A stretch of DNA of 64,000 nt. It comes from JBBEAM01 sp040882845 (GTDB lineage Bacteria; Pseudomonadota; Alphaproteobacteria; Kiloniellales; DSM-21159). Within the stretch, counting starts at the first letter, position 1, and the number at the start of each line of letters is the position of its first letter. Positions 35,973 through 45,232 of the stretch are shown piece after piece. The translations under genes were made by a program, and so were the position numbers. The stretch covers positions 62,001 to 126,000 of the forward strand of contig JBBEAM010000009.1 of assembly GCA_040882845.1 (NCBI GenBank), read 5' to 3'. The notes below the pieces were generated by a model. That model was not told where the DNA came from. It ran no database searches and was given only the letters and a program-made list of their open reading frames with translations.

Positions 35973-37418
35973 ATGAGCAACACCGCGCCCTTCCTTCTTT
36001 GGTTCCGCCAGGATCTGCGCCTTTCCGACAATCCCGCCCTGGAGCAGGCCGCCAGCAGCGGCCGCCCGATCCTGGCGCTGTTCATTCTCGACGAAGAGAC
36101 GCCAGGGCGCTGGAGGCCGGGGGGCGCCAGCCGCTGGTGGCTGCACCGCTCCCTGGAAGCCGTGGGGGCGGAGATCGCGACGCGCGGCGGGCGCCTGGTT
36201 CTGCGCCGGGGCAAGGCCGAGGAGGTCCTGCACAGGGTGATCGAGGAGAGCGGTGCGGCCGCGGTCGCCTGGAACCGCTGCTACGAGCCCTACGCCATCG
36301 CGCGCGACAAGGCGCTGAAGGCAAGGTTGAAGGCTCGCGGGCTTGAGGTCGCCAGCCACAATGCCGCCCTGCTGCACGAACCCTGGACCGTCGAGACCGG
36401 CCAAGGGGAGCCCTACAAGGTCTACACCCCCTTCTGGAAAGCCCTGCAGGCCAAGCCGGCGCCGGCCGCGCCTCTTGCCATGCCGGGAAAGTTGGCCTTT
36501 GCCAAGCCGCTGCAGGGCGATGCGCTGGAAAGCTGGAACCTGCTGCCGACGGCGCCCGACTGGGCCGGCGGCCTGCGCGAGACCTGGACGCCGGGCGAAG
36601 CCGGTGCCAAGACCCGGCTCGAGCGCTTCCTCGACTCGCGGATCGAAGACTATCCGCGCGGCAGGGACTTTCCCGGAGAGGACGGCACCTCGGGCCTCTC
36701 GCCGCATCTGCATTGGGGGGAGATCGGGCCGCGTCAGGTCTGGCAGGCTGTGCTGCATCGTGTCGACAAGGCGGGACGCGGCGAGACCGCCGCCTGGAAG
36801 TTCCTCAGCGAGATCGGCTGGCGGGAGTTCTGCCACCACCTGCTCTATCACTGGCCGGATCTGCCGGAGGTCTCCTGGCGGGAGAATTTTCGGAATTTCC
36901 CCTGGAACGAGGACGAGCAGGCCCTTAAGGCCTGGCAGCAGGGCCGCACCGGCTATCCCATCGTCGATGCCGGCCTGCGCGAGCTCACCGCCACCGGCTG
37001 GATGCACAACCGGGTGCGGATGATCGCCGGATCTTTCCTGGTCAAGGATCTGCTGATTCCTTGGCAGCAGGGCGAAGCCTGGTTCTGGGACACCCTGGTC
37101 GACGCCGACCTGGCGAACAACGCCGCCGGCTGGCAGTGGATCGCCGGCTGCGGCGCCGACGCCGCGCCCTATTTCCGGATTTTCAATCCCGTTACCCAGA
37201 GCAAGCGCTTTGATCCAAGCGGCGCATATCTGCGTAAGTGGATACCAGAAATCGCCGATCTGCCGGACGCCGCGCTGCACGAGCCATGGGCGGCACCGGA
37301 ATCGGTTCTCGAGGAGGCAGGTGTGAAGCTGGGCGAATCCTATCCCAACCCGATTGTCGACCATGGGTGGGCGCGCAAGCGCGCGCTGGACGCCTTCGCG
37401 ACGGTCAAGAAGCGCTGA
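35973..37418 (+). CDS. phrB: Deoxyribodipyrimidine photolyase
   Basis: A 481-residue cryptochrome/photolyase family protein. The N-terminal antenna domain starts LLWFRQDLRLSDNPALEQA. The FAD-binding C-terminal domain shows LSPHLHWGEIGPRQVW, FLSEIGWREFCHHLLYHWP, TGYPIVDAGLRELTATGWMHNRVRMI and DADLANNAAGWQWIAGCGADAAPYFRIFNP, all typical of class I CPD photolyases. It repairs UV dimers using blue light. I start at ATG 35973; the longer frame is antisense to pdeM's end region. It overlaps the next gene by one base, heading the photolyase-lipid operon. Confidence 0.92.
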   Translation: MSNTAPFLLWFRQDLRLSDNPALEQAASSGRPILALFILDEETPGRWRPGGASRWWLHRSLEAVGAEIATRGGRLVLRRGKAEEVLHRVIEESGAAAVAWNRCYEPYAIARDKALKARLKARGLEVASHNAALLHEPWTVETGQGEPYKVYTPFWKALQAKPAPAAPLAMPGKLAFAKPLQGDALESWNLLPTAPDWAGGLRETWTPGEAGAKTRLERFLDSRIEDYPRGRDFPGEDGTSGLSPHLHWGEIGPRQVWQAVLHRVDKAGRGETAAWKFLSEIGWREFCHHLLYHWPDLPEVSWRENFRNFPWNEDEQALKAWQQGRTGYPIVDAGLRELTATGWMHNRVRMIAGSFLVKDLLIPWQQGEAWFWDTLVDADLANNAAGWQWIAGCGADAAPYFRIFNPVTQSKRFDPSGAYLRKWIPEIADLPDAALHEPWAAPESVLEEAGVKLGESYPNPIVDHGWARKRALDAFATVKKR

Positions 37419-38758
37419 TGCGCATTGCCATTGTCGGAAGCGGCATCTCCGGTCTCGGAGCGGCCTGGCTGCTGTCGCGCGATCATCAGGTCACGCTCTA
37501 CGAAGCCGCGGCCCGCCCCGGCGGCCACAGCAACACGCTGGAGATCGACGACGACGGCCGGCGGCTTGCCGTCGATACCGGCTTCATCGTCTACAACGAG
37601 CCCAACTATCCGAACCTGACACGGCTGCTCGCGGCGCTGGAGATCGAGACTCACGCCAGCGAAATGTCCTTCTCGGTCTCCCTCGACGAGGGGCGCCTGG
37701 AGTATGCCGGCAGCGCGGCCGGGCTGCTGGCCCAGCCGCGCAACCTGCTGCGCCCGCGGATGTGGCGGATGACCGCCGACATGCTGCGCTTCTTCCGCGA
37801 GGCCGAGGCGGATATCCCCAGTTTGACTGAGAGCCTGGCGCTCGGCGACTACCTGCAGCGGCGCGGCTATTCGCAGGGCTTCGCGAAGGACCATCTGCTG
37901 CCCATGGGCGCAGCGATCTGGTCCTGCGCCACCGAGGACATGCTGCGCTTTCCGGCCCGTGCCTTCCTCGAATTCTACCGCAACCACGGCCTGCTGAATT
38001 ACAACGCAAGGCCGCAGTGGCGCAGCGTCGTAGGCGGCAGCTGGAGCTACGTCGAGCGGCTGCTGGCCGACAGCGCGATCGAGTTGCGGCTCTCCTGCCC
38101 GGCGATCGCACTGCATCAGCAGCCCGGCGCCCGCTGCCTGGTCGATGCCCGGGGCGAGAGCCGGAACTACGATGAGGTGATCCTGGCCTGCCACGGCGAC
38201 CAGGCCCGCGCCATCCTGGGCGAGGCGGCGGCGCCGGAAACCGCTGCGCTGCTCGCCGCCTTCCGATACCACAAGAACCGGGTCTATCTGCACCGCGACA
38301 CCGCGCTGATGCCGCGCCGCCGCGGCGTCTGGTCGAGTTGGAACTACCTCGGGCAGAGCGGGAGCGCCAGCGGCAGCCCGGCCTCGGTCACCTACTGGAT
38401 GAACCGCCTGCAGAACCTGCAGACCGAGACGCCGGTGCTGGTCTCCCTCAATACCCGGAAGGCGCCCGAATCCGAAAAGACCTGGGCGACGCTGAGCTAC
38501 GATCATCCGCTGTTCGATACGGAAGCTCTGGCGGCGCAGCGCGCGCTGCCGGCGATCCAGGGCAAGCAGGGGATCTGGTTTTGCGGCAGCTACTGCGGCT
38601 ACGGCTTTCACGAAGACGGTCTGCAGGCCGGTTTTGCCGTCGCCGAGGCGCTCGGCAGTCCGGCGCCCTGGAGCGGCACGGTGACGCCGATCTCCCCTGC
38701 CGCCTGGACGGCGCGGCCGGATCCGCAGCGCGACGCTTTCGCGGTGGCGGCGGAATGA
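37418..38758 (+). CDS. FAD-dependent amine-oxidase-like oxidoreductase
   Basis: A 446-residue flavoprotein with MRIAIVGSGISGLGAAWLLSRDH at the N-terminus and the GG doublet in ARPGGHSNT. The family (NAD(P)-binding, FAD-dependent, near DUF1365 and CFA synthase genes) is found in light- or singlet-oxygen-induced clusters, and a flavoprotein of this kind acts as a fatty-acid desaturase in furan fatty acid synthesis. That role is inferred here from gene order. It shares one base with the photolyase stop and overlaps the DUF1365 gene by four, so the genes are tightly coupled. Confidence 0.8.
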   Translation: MRIAIVGSGISGLGAAWLLSRDHQVTLYEAAARPGGHSNTLEIDDDGRRLAVDTGFIVYNEPNYPNLTRLLAALEIETHASEMSFSVSLDEGRLEYAGSAAGLLAQPRNLLRPRMWRMTADMLRFFREAEADIPSLTESLALGDYLQRRGYSQGFAKDHLLPMGAAIWSCATEDMLRFPARAFLEFYRNHGLLNYNARPQWRSVVGGSWSYVERLLADSAIELRLSCPAIALHQQPGARCLVDARGESRNYDEVILACHGDQARAILGEAAAPETAALLAAFRYHKNRVYLHRDTALMPRRRGVWSSWNYLGQSGSASGSPASVTYWMNRLQNLQTETPVLVSLNTRKAPESEKTWATLSYDHPLFDTEALAAQRALPAIQGKQGIWFCGSYCGYGFHEDGLQAGFAVAEALGSPAPWSGTVTPISPAAWTARPDPQRDAFAVAAE

Positions 38759-39561
38759 CCCCCACCCGAGCCTCCTGCCTCTACTTCGGTCGGGTGATGC
38801 ACCGGCGGCTGCGGCCCTTCGGCCACCGTTTCGACTACCGCGTCTTCTCGATGCTGCTCGATCTCGACGAACTGCCGGAACTGGCGCACCGTCTGCCGCT
38901 GTTCTCGCACAACCGCTGGAATGTGTTTTCCTTTCAGAATCGGGATCATGGCCCGCGCGACGGTTCGGCGCTGCGTCCCTGGATCGAAGCCCAACTCGCT
39001 TCGCGCGGCATCGACCTCGAAGGCGGCAGGATCAGCCTGCTCTGCTTTCCCCGCGTCCTCGGCTATGTCTTCAATCCGCTGTCGATCTGGTTCTGCCATC
39101 ACCGTGACGGCAGCCTGCGCGCGCTGCTCTACGAGGTGCGCAATACCTTCGGCGACAAGCACGGCTACCTGATCCCGCTGGAGACCCCGCTGAAGCCGGG
39201 GGCACCGATTCTGCAAGGCTGCGACAAGCGCTTCTACGTCTCGCCCTTCATCGGCATGGAGTCCCGCTACCGCTTTCGCGTGAAGCAGCCGGACGAGACT
39301 CTCTCGGTGCTGATCCGCCAGTCGGTGCCCGAGGGGGAGCTGCTGCTCGCCACCTGGACCGGCAAGCGCCACGCCTTGACGGGGCGGAACCTGGCATTCG
39401 CCTTCTTCCGTTACCCTTTGATGACCCTTAAGATTGTGGCTGCGATCCACTGGCAGGCCCTGAAGCTTTGGCGCAAGGGTGCGCGCTTCCACAAGCGGCC
39501 ACAGCCACCGGCTGACGACATCGAACTGGTCGGGCCGCAGCCGGCCCATGCCGCGGAATAG
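38755..39561 (+). CDS. DUF1365 family protein
   Basis: A 268-residue protein with the DUF1365 pattern: YFGRVMHRRLRPFGHRFDYRVF at the N-terminus, LLCFPRVLGYVFNPLSIWFCH, YEVRNTFGDKHGY, and DKRFYVSPFIGMESRYRFRV. No biochemical activity is established from the sequence. It almost always lies between the flavoprotein above and a cyclopropane-fatty-acyl-phospholipid synthase-like enzyme, as here, pointing to fatty acyl modification. ATGA overlap with the upstream gene. Confidence 0.88.
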   Translation: MTPTRASCLYFGRVMHRRLRPFGHRFDYRVFSMLLDLDELPELAHRLPLFSHNRWNVFSFQNRDHGPRDGSALRPWIEAQLASRGIDLEGGRISLLCFPRVLGYVFNPLSIWFCHHRDGSLRALLYEVRNTFGDKHGYLIPLETPLKPGAPILQGCDKRFYVSPFIGMESRYRFRVKQPDETLSVLIRQSVPEGELLLATWTGKRHALTGRNLAFAFFRYPLMTLKIVAAIHWQALKLWRKGARFHKRPQPPADDIELVGPQPAHAAE

Positions 39562-39570
39562 GAGTTGAAG

Positions 39571-40803
39571 ATGGCCTTGCAGAAGACCTTCGACTCGGCC
39601 CCCGCCAAGGTCCACCCCCTTGTCGCCGCCCTCGGCCGCCAGATCCATGCCGGCCGCCTTCGGGTCGTCTTCCCCGACGGCGGGGCCCTCGATCTCGCCG
39701 GCCCTCAGGCGGGGCCGGATGCCGAGGTCCGTCTGCACCGCCCCGGAAAAGTGCTGCGGCGCCTTGTCGCCAGCGGCGATCTCGGCTTCGCCGAGTGCTA
39801 TATGGACGGCGACTTCGACACGCCGGATCTTTCCGCCCTGCTCGCGCTCGCCGCGCGCAACTACGAGCACTGGCAGGAGATCCTCAGCGGCAGCGCCTTC
39901 TATCGCGCCCTGCAACGTCTGCTGCATCTGGCGCGGCCGAACACCCAGCGCGGCGCCAAGCGCAACATCGCCTATCACTACGATCTGGGGAACGGCTTCT
40001 ACGAAGCTTGGCTCGATCCCAGCATGACCTATTCGGCGGCCTGTTTCGAAGCGCCGGAGCAGAGCCTGGAGAACGCACAGCTGGCCAAGTACCGCAGGTT
40101 GGCGGCGCAGCTCGACCTGCAACCCGGGCAGCGGCTGCTGGAAATCGGCTGCGGCTGGGGCGGCTTCGCCGAGTATGCCGCGCGCGAAGCCGGCGTCGAG
40201 GTGACCGCCGTCACCATCTCGCACGAACAGTATGCCTACGCCAAGCAGCGCATCCGCCGCGCCAATCTCGACAACCAGGTCGAGATCCGGCTGCAGGACT
40301 ACCGCGACGTCGAGGAGCGTTTCGACCGCATCGCGTCGATCGAGATGTTCGAGGCGGTGGGGGAAGCCTATTGGCCGCTGTTCTTCCGCAAGGTGCACGA
40401 CAGCCTGAAGGCCGGCGGCCGGGCTGCCTTGCAGATCATCACCATCGATGAAACCGCCTTCGACAGCTACCGCCGCGGCGCCGATTTCATCCAGCGCTAT
40501 ATCTTTCCCGGCGGCATGCTGCCGAGCCTGCCGGTGCTCAAGCAGGAAACCTCGACGGCCGGGCTGACCTGGCTGCAGGAGCAGGCTTTCGGGCAGGACT
40601 ACGCACGCACCCTGGCGAGCTGGCACGCGCGTTTCGAGCGCGCCTGGCCGAAGCTGCGCGCGGAGGAGGGAAGCGGGGCCGGACGAGGCGGAGGCTTCGA
40701 CGAGCGGTTCCGGCGGATGTGGACCTACTATCTCGCCTACTGCGAAGCCGGCTTCTTGAGCGGGCGCATCGACGTCCGGCAGATTGCCCTGGCCCGCGCC
40801 TGA
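39571..40803 (+). CDS. Cyclopropane-fatty-acyl-phospholipid synthase family methyltransferase
   Basis: A 410-residue SAM-dependent enzyme. The SAM motif LLEIGCGWGGFA spans residues 189-200, preceded by AYHYDLGNGFYEAWLDPSMTYSAACF. The C-terminal region includes SIEMFEAVGEAYW and YIFPGGMLPSLPVL. Enzymes of this family methylate or cyclopropanate double bonds of membrane phospholipid acyl chains. AGGAG lies six bases before ATG 39571; the TTG at 39565 is less likely. With the flavoprotein and DUF1365 it may make a methylated or furan fatty acid rather than a simple cyclopropane. Confidence 0.87.
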   Translation: MALQKTFDSAPAKVHPLVAALGRQIHAGRLRVVFPDGGALDLAGPQAGPDAEVRLHRPGKVLRRLVASGDLGFAECYMDGDFDTPDLSALLALAARNYEHWQEILSGSAFYRALQRLLHLARPNTQRGAKRNIAYHYDLGNGFYEAWLDPSMTYSAACFEAPEQSLENAQLAKYRRLAAQLDLQPGQRLLEIGCGWGGFAEYAAREAGVEVTAVTISHEQYAYAKQRIRRANLDNQVEIRLQDYRDVEERFDRIASIEMFEAVGEAYWPLFFRKVHDSLKAGGRAALQIITIDETAFDSYRRGADFIQRYIFPGGMLPSLPVLKQETSTAGLTWLQEQAFGQDYARTLASWHARFERAWPKLRAEEGSGAGRGGGFDERFRRMWTYYLAYCEAGFLSGRIDVRQIALARA

Positions 40804-40809
40804 ACCGGC

Positions 40810-42141
40810 ATGACGGCGCAGAGTTCCCAAGGCCGCGTCGCGGCTCCGATCCTGCTCGCCTACGCCCTGCCGGGCCTTCCCCTGGCGGCGCTGCAGCTGC
40901 CGCTGTTCGTCTACATCCCAGCCTTCTACGCCCAGGATCTCGGCCTCGGGCTGGCCGCGGTCGGCATGGTGCTGTTGCTGGCGCGGCTCTGGGACATGGC
41001 GACCGATCCGCTGATCGGCCTGCTATCCGACCGCACGCGCTGGGCCGTGGGCCGGCGCAAGGCCTGGATGCTGCTTGGCACCCCCCTGCTACTGGTCGCC
41101 GCCTGGTTCCTGCTCGCGCCCGGCCCGCAAGCAGGGCTCAGCCATCTGCTGCTGTGGACCTTCGCGATCACCCTCGGCGGCACCATGGTCCTGGTGCCCT
41201 ATCAGGCGTGGGGCGCCGAACTCTCGGCGGACTATCACGAGCGTAGCCGGATCGCCGGCGCCCGCGAGGGGCTGGTCGTGCTCGGGGTCCTGGCGGCGAC
41301 CGGACTGCCGCCGTTGCTGGCCTCCGACCTCGCCGGGTCGATGCGTCTTCTTGCCTGGGGACTGATCTTCTCGCTGCCGCTCTGCGTAGGTATCTGTATC
41401 GTAAGGGTGCCAGACAGGAAACGGGGCGCCGAACCGGCGCTGCCCCTGCGCGCTGGGTTGAAGATCATGCTGGAGAACGCGCCCTTCCGGCGGCTGCTCT
41501 CCGCCTATCTTCTCAACGGCATCGCCAACGGTCTACCGGCCACCCTCTTCGTGTTTTTCCTTGTTCACGTACTGAGACTGGATTTTGAGACATGGGCCGG
41601 ACCGCTGCTGTTCGTTTACTTTCTCAGCGCGATCTGCGCCGTCCCCTGCTGGCTGGCGCTGGCACGCCGAATTGGCAAGGCGCAAGCCTGGATGCTCGCC
41701 ATGGCGATGGCCTCGCTCTGTTTCCTGCCGGTGCCGTTGCTCGGCGAGGGCGACCGCTGGATCTTCCTCGGCGTCTGCATGCTGACCGGCTTCGCGCTGG
41801 GCGCCGAGCTCGCCCTGCCACCTTCGATCCAGGCCGACGTGGTCGATCTCGACCGCCTGCGCTCGGGCCAGGAGCGTACCGGCCAGTTCTTCGCACTCTG
41901 GGGCATGGCGACGAAACTGGCGCTGGCGCTTGCCGCCGGCATCGCCTTGCCGGTGCTGCAGCTCTTCGGTTTCGACCCCTCTGCCGCACCGGGTGCGAGC
42001 GGCGGCCTGCTCGTCCTGGCGTTGCTCTATGCCGGCCTGCCGATCGTCCTGAAATTGACAGCCATGAGCCTGCTCCACGGCTTTCCGATCACCGCCGAAA
42101 GCCAGGCCAGGCTGCGCGAACGTCTGGAAACCACAGCATGA
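40810..42141 (+). CDS. GPH-type MFS transporter
   Basis: A 443-residue membrane protein with about 12 hydrophobic segments. The loop after transmembrane 2 (LLARLWDMATDPLIGLLSDRTRW, then GRRKAWMLLG) is the signature of the glycoside-pentoside-hexuronide:cation symporter group. It follows the CFA-type gene by six bases and is probably the last gene of the photolyase operon. MFS genes of this type accompany the same lipid-modification clusters elsewhere; the substrate is unknown and may not be a sugar. Confidence 0.75.
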   Translation: MTAQSSQGRVAAPILLAYALPGLPLAALQLPLFVYIPAFYAQDLGLGLAAVGMVLLLARLWDMATDPLIGLLSDRTRWAVGRRKAWMLLGTPLLLVAAWFLLAPGPQAGLSHLLLWTFAITLGGTMVLVPYQAWGAELSADYHERSRIAGAREGLVVLGVLAATGLPPLLASDLAGSMRLLAWGLIFSLPLCVGICIVRVPDRKRGAEPALPLRAGLKIMLENAPFRRLLSAYLLNGIANGLPATLFVFFLVHVLRLDFETWAGPLLFVYFLSAICAVPCWLALARRIGKAQAWMLAMAMASLCFLPVPLLGEGDRWIFLGVCMLTGFALGAELALPPSIQADVVDLDRLRSGQERTGQFFALWGMATKLALALAAGIALPVLQLFGFDPSAAPGASGGLLVLALLYAGLPIVLKLTAMSLLHGFPITAESQARLRERLETTA

Positions 42142-42165
42142 AGGCGAGACCGGGGAAAACGCCAG

Positions 42166-42588
42166 CTACACCGCCAGCTTGCGGGCGATCCAGCGGATGA
42201 CACCGCCGAGCAGCGGCAGCCGCGCATAGAACTGCGACCCCGAGTCCCAGTGATCGAAATGCGCGGTGACCCGTCCCGCCTCGTCGAAGTGGATTTCCGA
42301 AAGGCCCAGGATCTTCCAGGTTCGCCCCTTGCGCCTGAAGTACATCGTCCAGCGCAGATAGCAGGCCTCGGTCCCCACCGCCCGGTCCGTCACCTCGAAG
42401 CGCGGCGCTTCGAGCTCGCGGTACATTTCCTCGAACAGAGCGATCATCTTGTCGACACCGGTGAAGTCGTTGAAGGGATCGCGGAAGCGGACCTGGGCGC
42501 TACACAGCGCAGGCAGCTTCCCGATGCTGTCCGGCGACATCTCCGCATAGAAGCGGGCATAGCGCGTCAGCGCGTCCTCGCGGGTCAT
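42166..42588 (-). CDS. NTF2-like (SnoaL) fold protein
   Basis: A 140-residue protein with an NTF2-like pattern: TRYARFYAEMSPDSIGKLPALCSAQVRFRDPFNDFTGVDKMIALFEEMY, then a strand-rich half ending with IHFDEAGRVTAHFDHWDSGSQFYARLPLLGG. Such cone-shaped domains bind or isomerise small hydrophobic molecules, but no catalytic residue can be assigned. ATG 42588 overlaps the stop of the SDR gene by four bases. It is the last gene of a minus-strand set facing the photolyase operon, and similar proteins occur in the same stress clusters. Confidence 0.75.
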   Translation of the reverse strand: MTREDALTRYARFYAEMSPDSIGKLPALCSAQVRFRDPFNDFTGVDKMIALFEEMYRELEAPRFEVTDRAVGTEACYLRWTMYFRRKGRTWKILGLSEIHFDEAGRVTAHFDHWDSGSQFYARLPLLGGVIRWIARKLAV

Positions 42589-43379
42589 GTGTCGCGCTCC
42601 CGAATGCTGCGCGCCATCCGCCGAGTCAGGCGGAAGTAAAGCGCATAGGGCAGGCATCGCATAATCTTCAGGATGTAGGCGAAACGGCGCGGAAAGACGA
42701 TCTCGAAGCGGCTGCTGTGCAGACCGCGGTAAAATGCTTCTGCGGCGTCCTCGAGCTCCATCAGGAAGGGCATCCGGAAAGTGTTCTTGTCGGTCAGGGG
42801 CGTCTTAACGAAGCCGGGGTTGACCAGCTGCAGGATGACGCCGTCCAAGGCCAGTTCCGGACGCAGCGCCTCGCAGAGGTTGATCAGGCCGGCCTTGGTC
42901 AGGCCATAGGCAGAGGCCGAGGGCAGGCCGCGGTATCCCGACAGCGAGGCCACCACGGCGATCCGGCCTCTGCCGCGCTCGCGCATCGCGGGCAGCGCGG
43001 CCGCCAAACCGTTGACCACGCCCATCACATTGACCTCGAGCAGTTTCCGGAAATCCTCGGCATGCAGGGCGCGCGCATCGACCGGTCTGTGGGTGCCGGC
43101 ATTGAGCACCAGCGTTGCGATCGGGCCGAGCTCCCTCTCGATTTCCTCGGCGGCGCTGGCAAAAGCTGCCTCATCGGTCACGTCAAGAGGCAGCGCCGCG
43201 ATGCTGCCCCGCAGGTTCTCGGCTTCATTCGAGAGGGCCTGCAAAGCCGCCGCGTCGCGCGCCGAGGCGGCAACCGCTGCGCCCGCCCGCGCAAAACGCA
43301 GCGCCAACGCACGGCCGAGCCCGGAGCTGGCTCCGGTGATCCAGACGACGTCGTTCTGCGGCAAAGAATCGCCACTCAT
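42585..43379 (-). CDS. Short-chain dehydrogenase/reductase
   Basis: A 264-residue classical SDR. The cofactor motif TGASSGLG is at residues 15-22, NAG at 93-95, and the catalytic triad Ser145, Tyr158 and Lys162 (AYGLTK) is intact. The C-terminal end is basic and moderately hydrophobic (AYILKIMRCLPYALYFRLTRRMA), suggesting membrane association and a lipid-like substrate. It overlaps neighbours on both sides by ATGA junctions, forming a three-gene operon with the exported protein and the NTF2-like protein. Confidence 0.85.
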   Translation of the reverse strand: MSGDSLPQNDVVWITGASSGLGRALALRFARAGAAVAASARDAAALQALSNEAENLRGSIAALPLDVTDEAAFASAAEEIERELGPIATLVLNAGTHRPVDARALHAEDFRKLLEVNVMGVVNGLAAALPAMRERGRGRIAVVASLSGYRGLPSASAYGLTKAGLINLCEALRPELALDGVILQLVNPGFVKTPLTDKNTFRMPFLMELEDAAEAFYRGLHSSRFEIVFPRRFAYILKIMRCLPYALYFRLTRRMARSIRERDT

Positions 43380-44065
43380 TCAGCAGCGCGCTTGGTGAGC
43401 TGAGGTCCGCCGTTCTCCCTGGCATAGACAATCTCGGCGCCGCGCGTCTCGAAGGCGATTTTCACCCACTCGCCGTTGGGCGCGTACCAGAGCTCGAGAT
43501 CCAGATCGCCGGTCATGCGGTAGTGTGTCGCCTCGATCCGCAGGCCGTCGATGGAAATCGCCTCCTGGCGCAGCTCGCGGGTAGCGACCTCGACGATACG
43601 GCCCTTTTGGGTGTCGAGCAGCCGGTCGCGGGCGACGGTTTGCGGGTGCCAGTAGCTGGTCGGAAGGATATCGGCCGGCAGGGCAGCCTTGCCTTCGGAG
43701 CTGGTCACCTGGAAACCTGCCGCGGTCGCCTCGCCTTTCACGAAGTAGGTCTCGCCGTCGTCGTCCGTCGTGGTTTCGATGGAGATCAGCCTCCCGTCGC
43801 GCCAGATTTCGTGATTGCTGTGCTCATAGCGGAAGACCGTGACGAAGGCGAGATCGACCTTGAGATCGATATCGATGAAGACATGGAGATCCTCGCCGCG
43901 CTTCTCGAACCGCAGGCTGTGCGTGCCCATGGGCTCGCCGCCGCGCAGCACCTCGAAGACGATGCTCCCGTTGCCGGGCAGCGAAGCCAGCGCCGGGCTT
44001 GCCAGGATCGCCGCGGCGCAGAGCGCGGCGGCCGCAAAAGGTTTCGCTCGACCGATCGATCGCAT
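43376..44065 (-). CDS. Exported protein, DUF6134/DUF3108-like
   Basis: A 229-residue protein with a signal peptide (FAAAALCAAAILASPALA). The mature part is rich in beta strands (IVFEVLRGGEPMGTHSLRFEKRGEDLHVFIDIDLKV; YEHSNHEIWRDGRLISIETTTDDDGETYFVKGEA), the pattern of periplasmic DUF6134 or DUF3108 proteins with unknown function. ATG 44065 is chosen because the signal sequence starts there. It heads the minus-strand three-gene operon. The family name is from pattern recognition and should be treated as provisional. Confidence 0.6.
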   Translation of the reverse strand: MRSIGRAKPFAAAALCAAAILASPALASLPGNGSIVFEVLRGGEPMGTHSLRFEKRGEDLHVFIDIDLKVDLAFVTVFRYEHSNHEIWRDGRLISIETTTDDDGETYFVKGEATAAGFQVTSSEGKAALPADILPTSYWHPQTVARDRLLDTQKGRIVEVATRELRQEAISIDGLRIEATHYRMTGDLDLELWYAPNGEWVKIAFETRGAEIVYARENGGPQLTKRAAE

Positions 44066-44162
44066 GGCTGATCCACCCTGTTCCGTTGCGCTGTTTACTA
44101 CGCAAATCGGGGCGGAGCGGATCACTTCGCGACCCCCGACGCTTACTTATCGAATATTGAGG

Positions 44163-45200
44163 CTAGCCGCGTGGCGCAAGACAGGCGGCTAGGCTCTCTG
44201 CGAGACGATCCATCAGCAGGAAGTAGGCCTTCGGCCCCGGCTCCAATGTCGCGCCGAGCGGGTCGAGCACGGCCTTGCGCGCGGCACTGCCTTCGATTAC
44301 GGCATCCAGCAACTGCGGCTCGAACTGCGGCTCGCTGAAGACGCAGGCGACATCTTGGCTTTGTACCTGCGTACGCAGTTCCGCAAGATGTCCGGCTCCC
44401 GGTGAGCGCTCCGGAGAGACCGCCACGGCGCCCAGCGGGGAGAGGCCGTAGTGCGCCTCGAAGTACTGGTAGCCATCGTGAAAAACCAGGTAGGGCCGCT
44501 CGGCGACAGGGGCGAGCCGCGCCGCCATACCTTCGTCCATCGCCTGCAGCGCGCCGACGGTCTCCGCGGCGTTGCTCCGGTAGGTAGCGGCATTTGCGGG
44601 ATCGATCTCCGCGAGGGCCATCGCGATGACCTCGACGATGGCTTCGGCATTGGCTGGATCGAGCCAGATATGCGGGTCGTAGGCACCGTGGCTATGGGCA
44701 GCTTCACCGGAGTCTTCAGTGGCGCCGTGACCATGTTCTTCGTGATCGTGCTCGTCTTCATGTGCATGTTGGTCTTCATGATCATGCTCGTCGTCATGCT
44801 CGTGCTCGTGCCCATGGGCGGCCCAGCCGGATCCGTCGCGCGTCGGTAGCAAGGCCACGCCCTCAGCTTCCGCCAGTTCCAGCACACGCGCGCGGCCGGC
44901 GAGATTCTCCAGCGGCTTGGCAAGAAAGCTCTCCAGGCCCTCCCCCACCCAGATCACGAGGTCGGCGTCCTGCAGCGCCGCCGCGTCCGAGGGGCGCAGC
45001 GCGAAGCTGTGCGGCGAGGCCGCCCCCTGCACCAGGAGACGCGGTTCGCCCAGATCGCCCATGACACTGGCGGCAAGGCTGTGCAGAGGCAGCAGGCTGA
45101 CGACCACTCGCGGCGGTTCGGCAGCGGCGGTGGCGCAGCCGAGTATCGGAAGAACAAGCGTGAGCAGAGCACGGAGCAAGATGGAATGCGCGCGTAGCAT
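44163..45200 (-). CDS. znuA: Zinc ABC transporter substrate-binding protein
   Basis: A 345-residue periplasmic zinc-binding protein with a signal peptide (residues ~1-27). Candidate zinc ligands are His64 (SPHSFALRPSDA), His177 (YDPHIWLDPAN) and His241 (VFHDGYQYF). Between residues ~129 and 159 a His/Asp/Glu-rich loop, typical of ZnuA, probably captures metal. It delivers zinc to ZnuBC. It is divergent from zur with a Zur-box palindrome 18 bases upstream of its start codon, indicating repression when zinc is sufficient. Confidence 0.92.
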   Translation of the reverse strand: MLRAHSILLRALLTLVLPILGCATAAAEPPRVVVSLLPLHSLAASVMGDLGEPRLLVQGAASPHSFALRPSDAAALQDADLVIWVGEGLESFLAKPLENLAGRARVLELAEAEGVALLPTRDGSGWAAHGHEHEHDDEHDHEDQHAHEDEHDHEEHGHGATEDSGEAAHSHGAYDPHIWLDPANAEAIVEVIAMALAEIDPANAATYRSNAAETVGALQAMDEGMAARLAPVAERPYLVFHDGYQYFEAHYGLSPLGAVAVSPERSPGAGHLAELRTQVQSQDVACVFSEPQFEPQLLDAVIEGSAARKAVLDPLGATLEPGPKAYFLLMDRLAESLAACLAPRG

Positions 45201-45217
45201 AGCGGTCCTTTTTGAAT

Positions 45218-45232
45218 TGTTATATTATAACA
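45218..45232. promoter_or_regulatory. Zur box
   Basis: TGTTATATTATAACA is a 7+1+7 perfect inverted repeat within GAATTGTTATATTATAACATAAC (45214-45236). It agrees closely with the known proteobacterial Zur box centred on TGTTATANTATAACA. It lies in the 47-base gap between znuA and zur, so one site can control both directions. Confidence 0.88.

Noticed and set aside
44704..44830. Repetitive GTGATCGTGCTC-like tract that looks like a microsatellite or short tandem repeat
   Set aside because: It encodes the His/Asp/Glu-rich metal loop of ZnuA; the repetition follows from repeated His-Glu and His-Asp codons.
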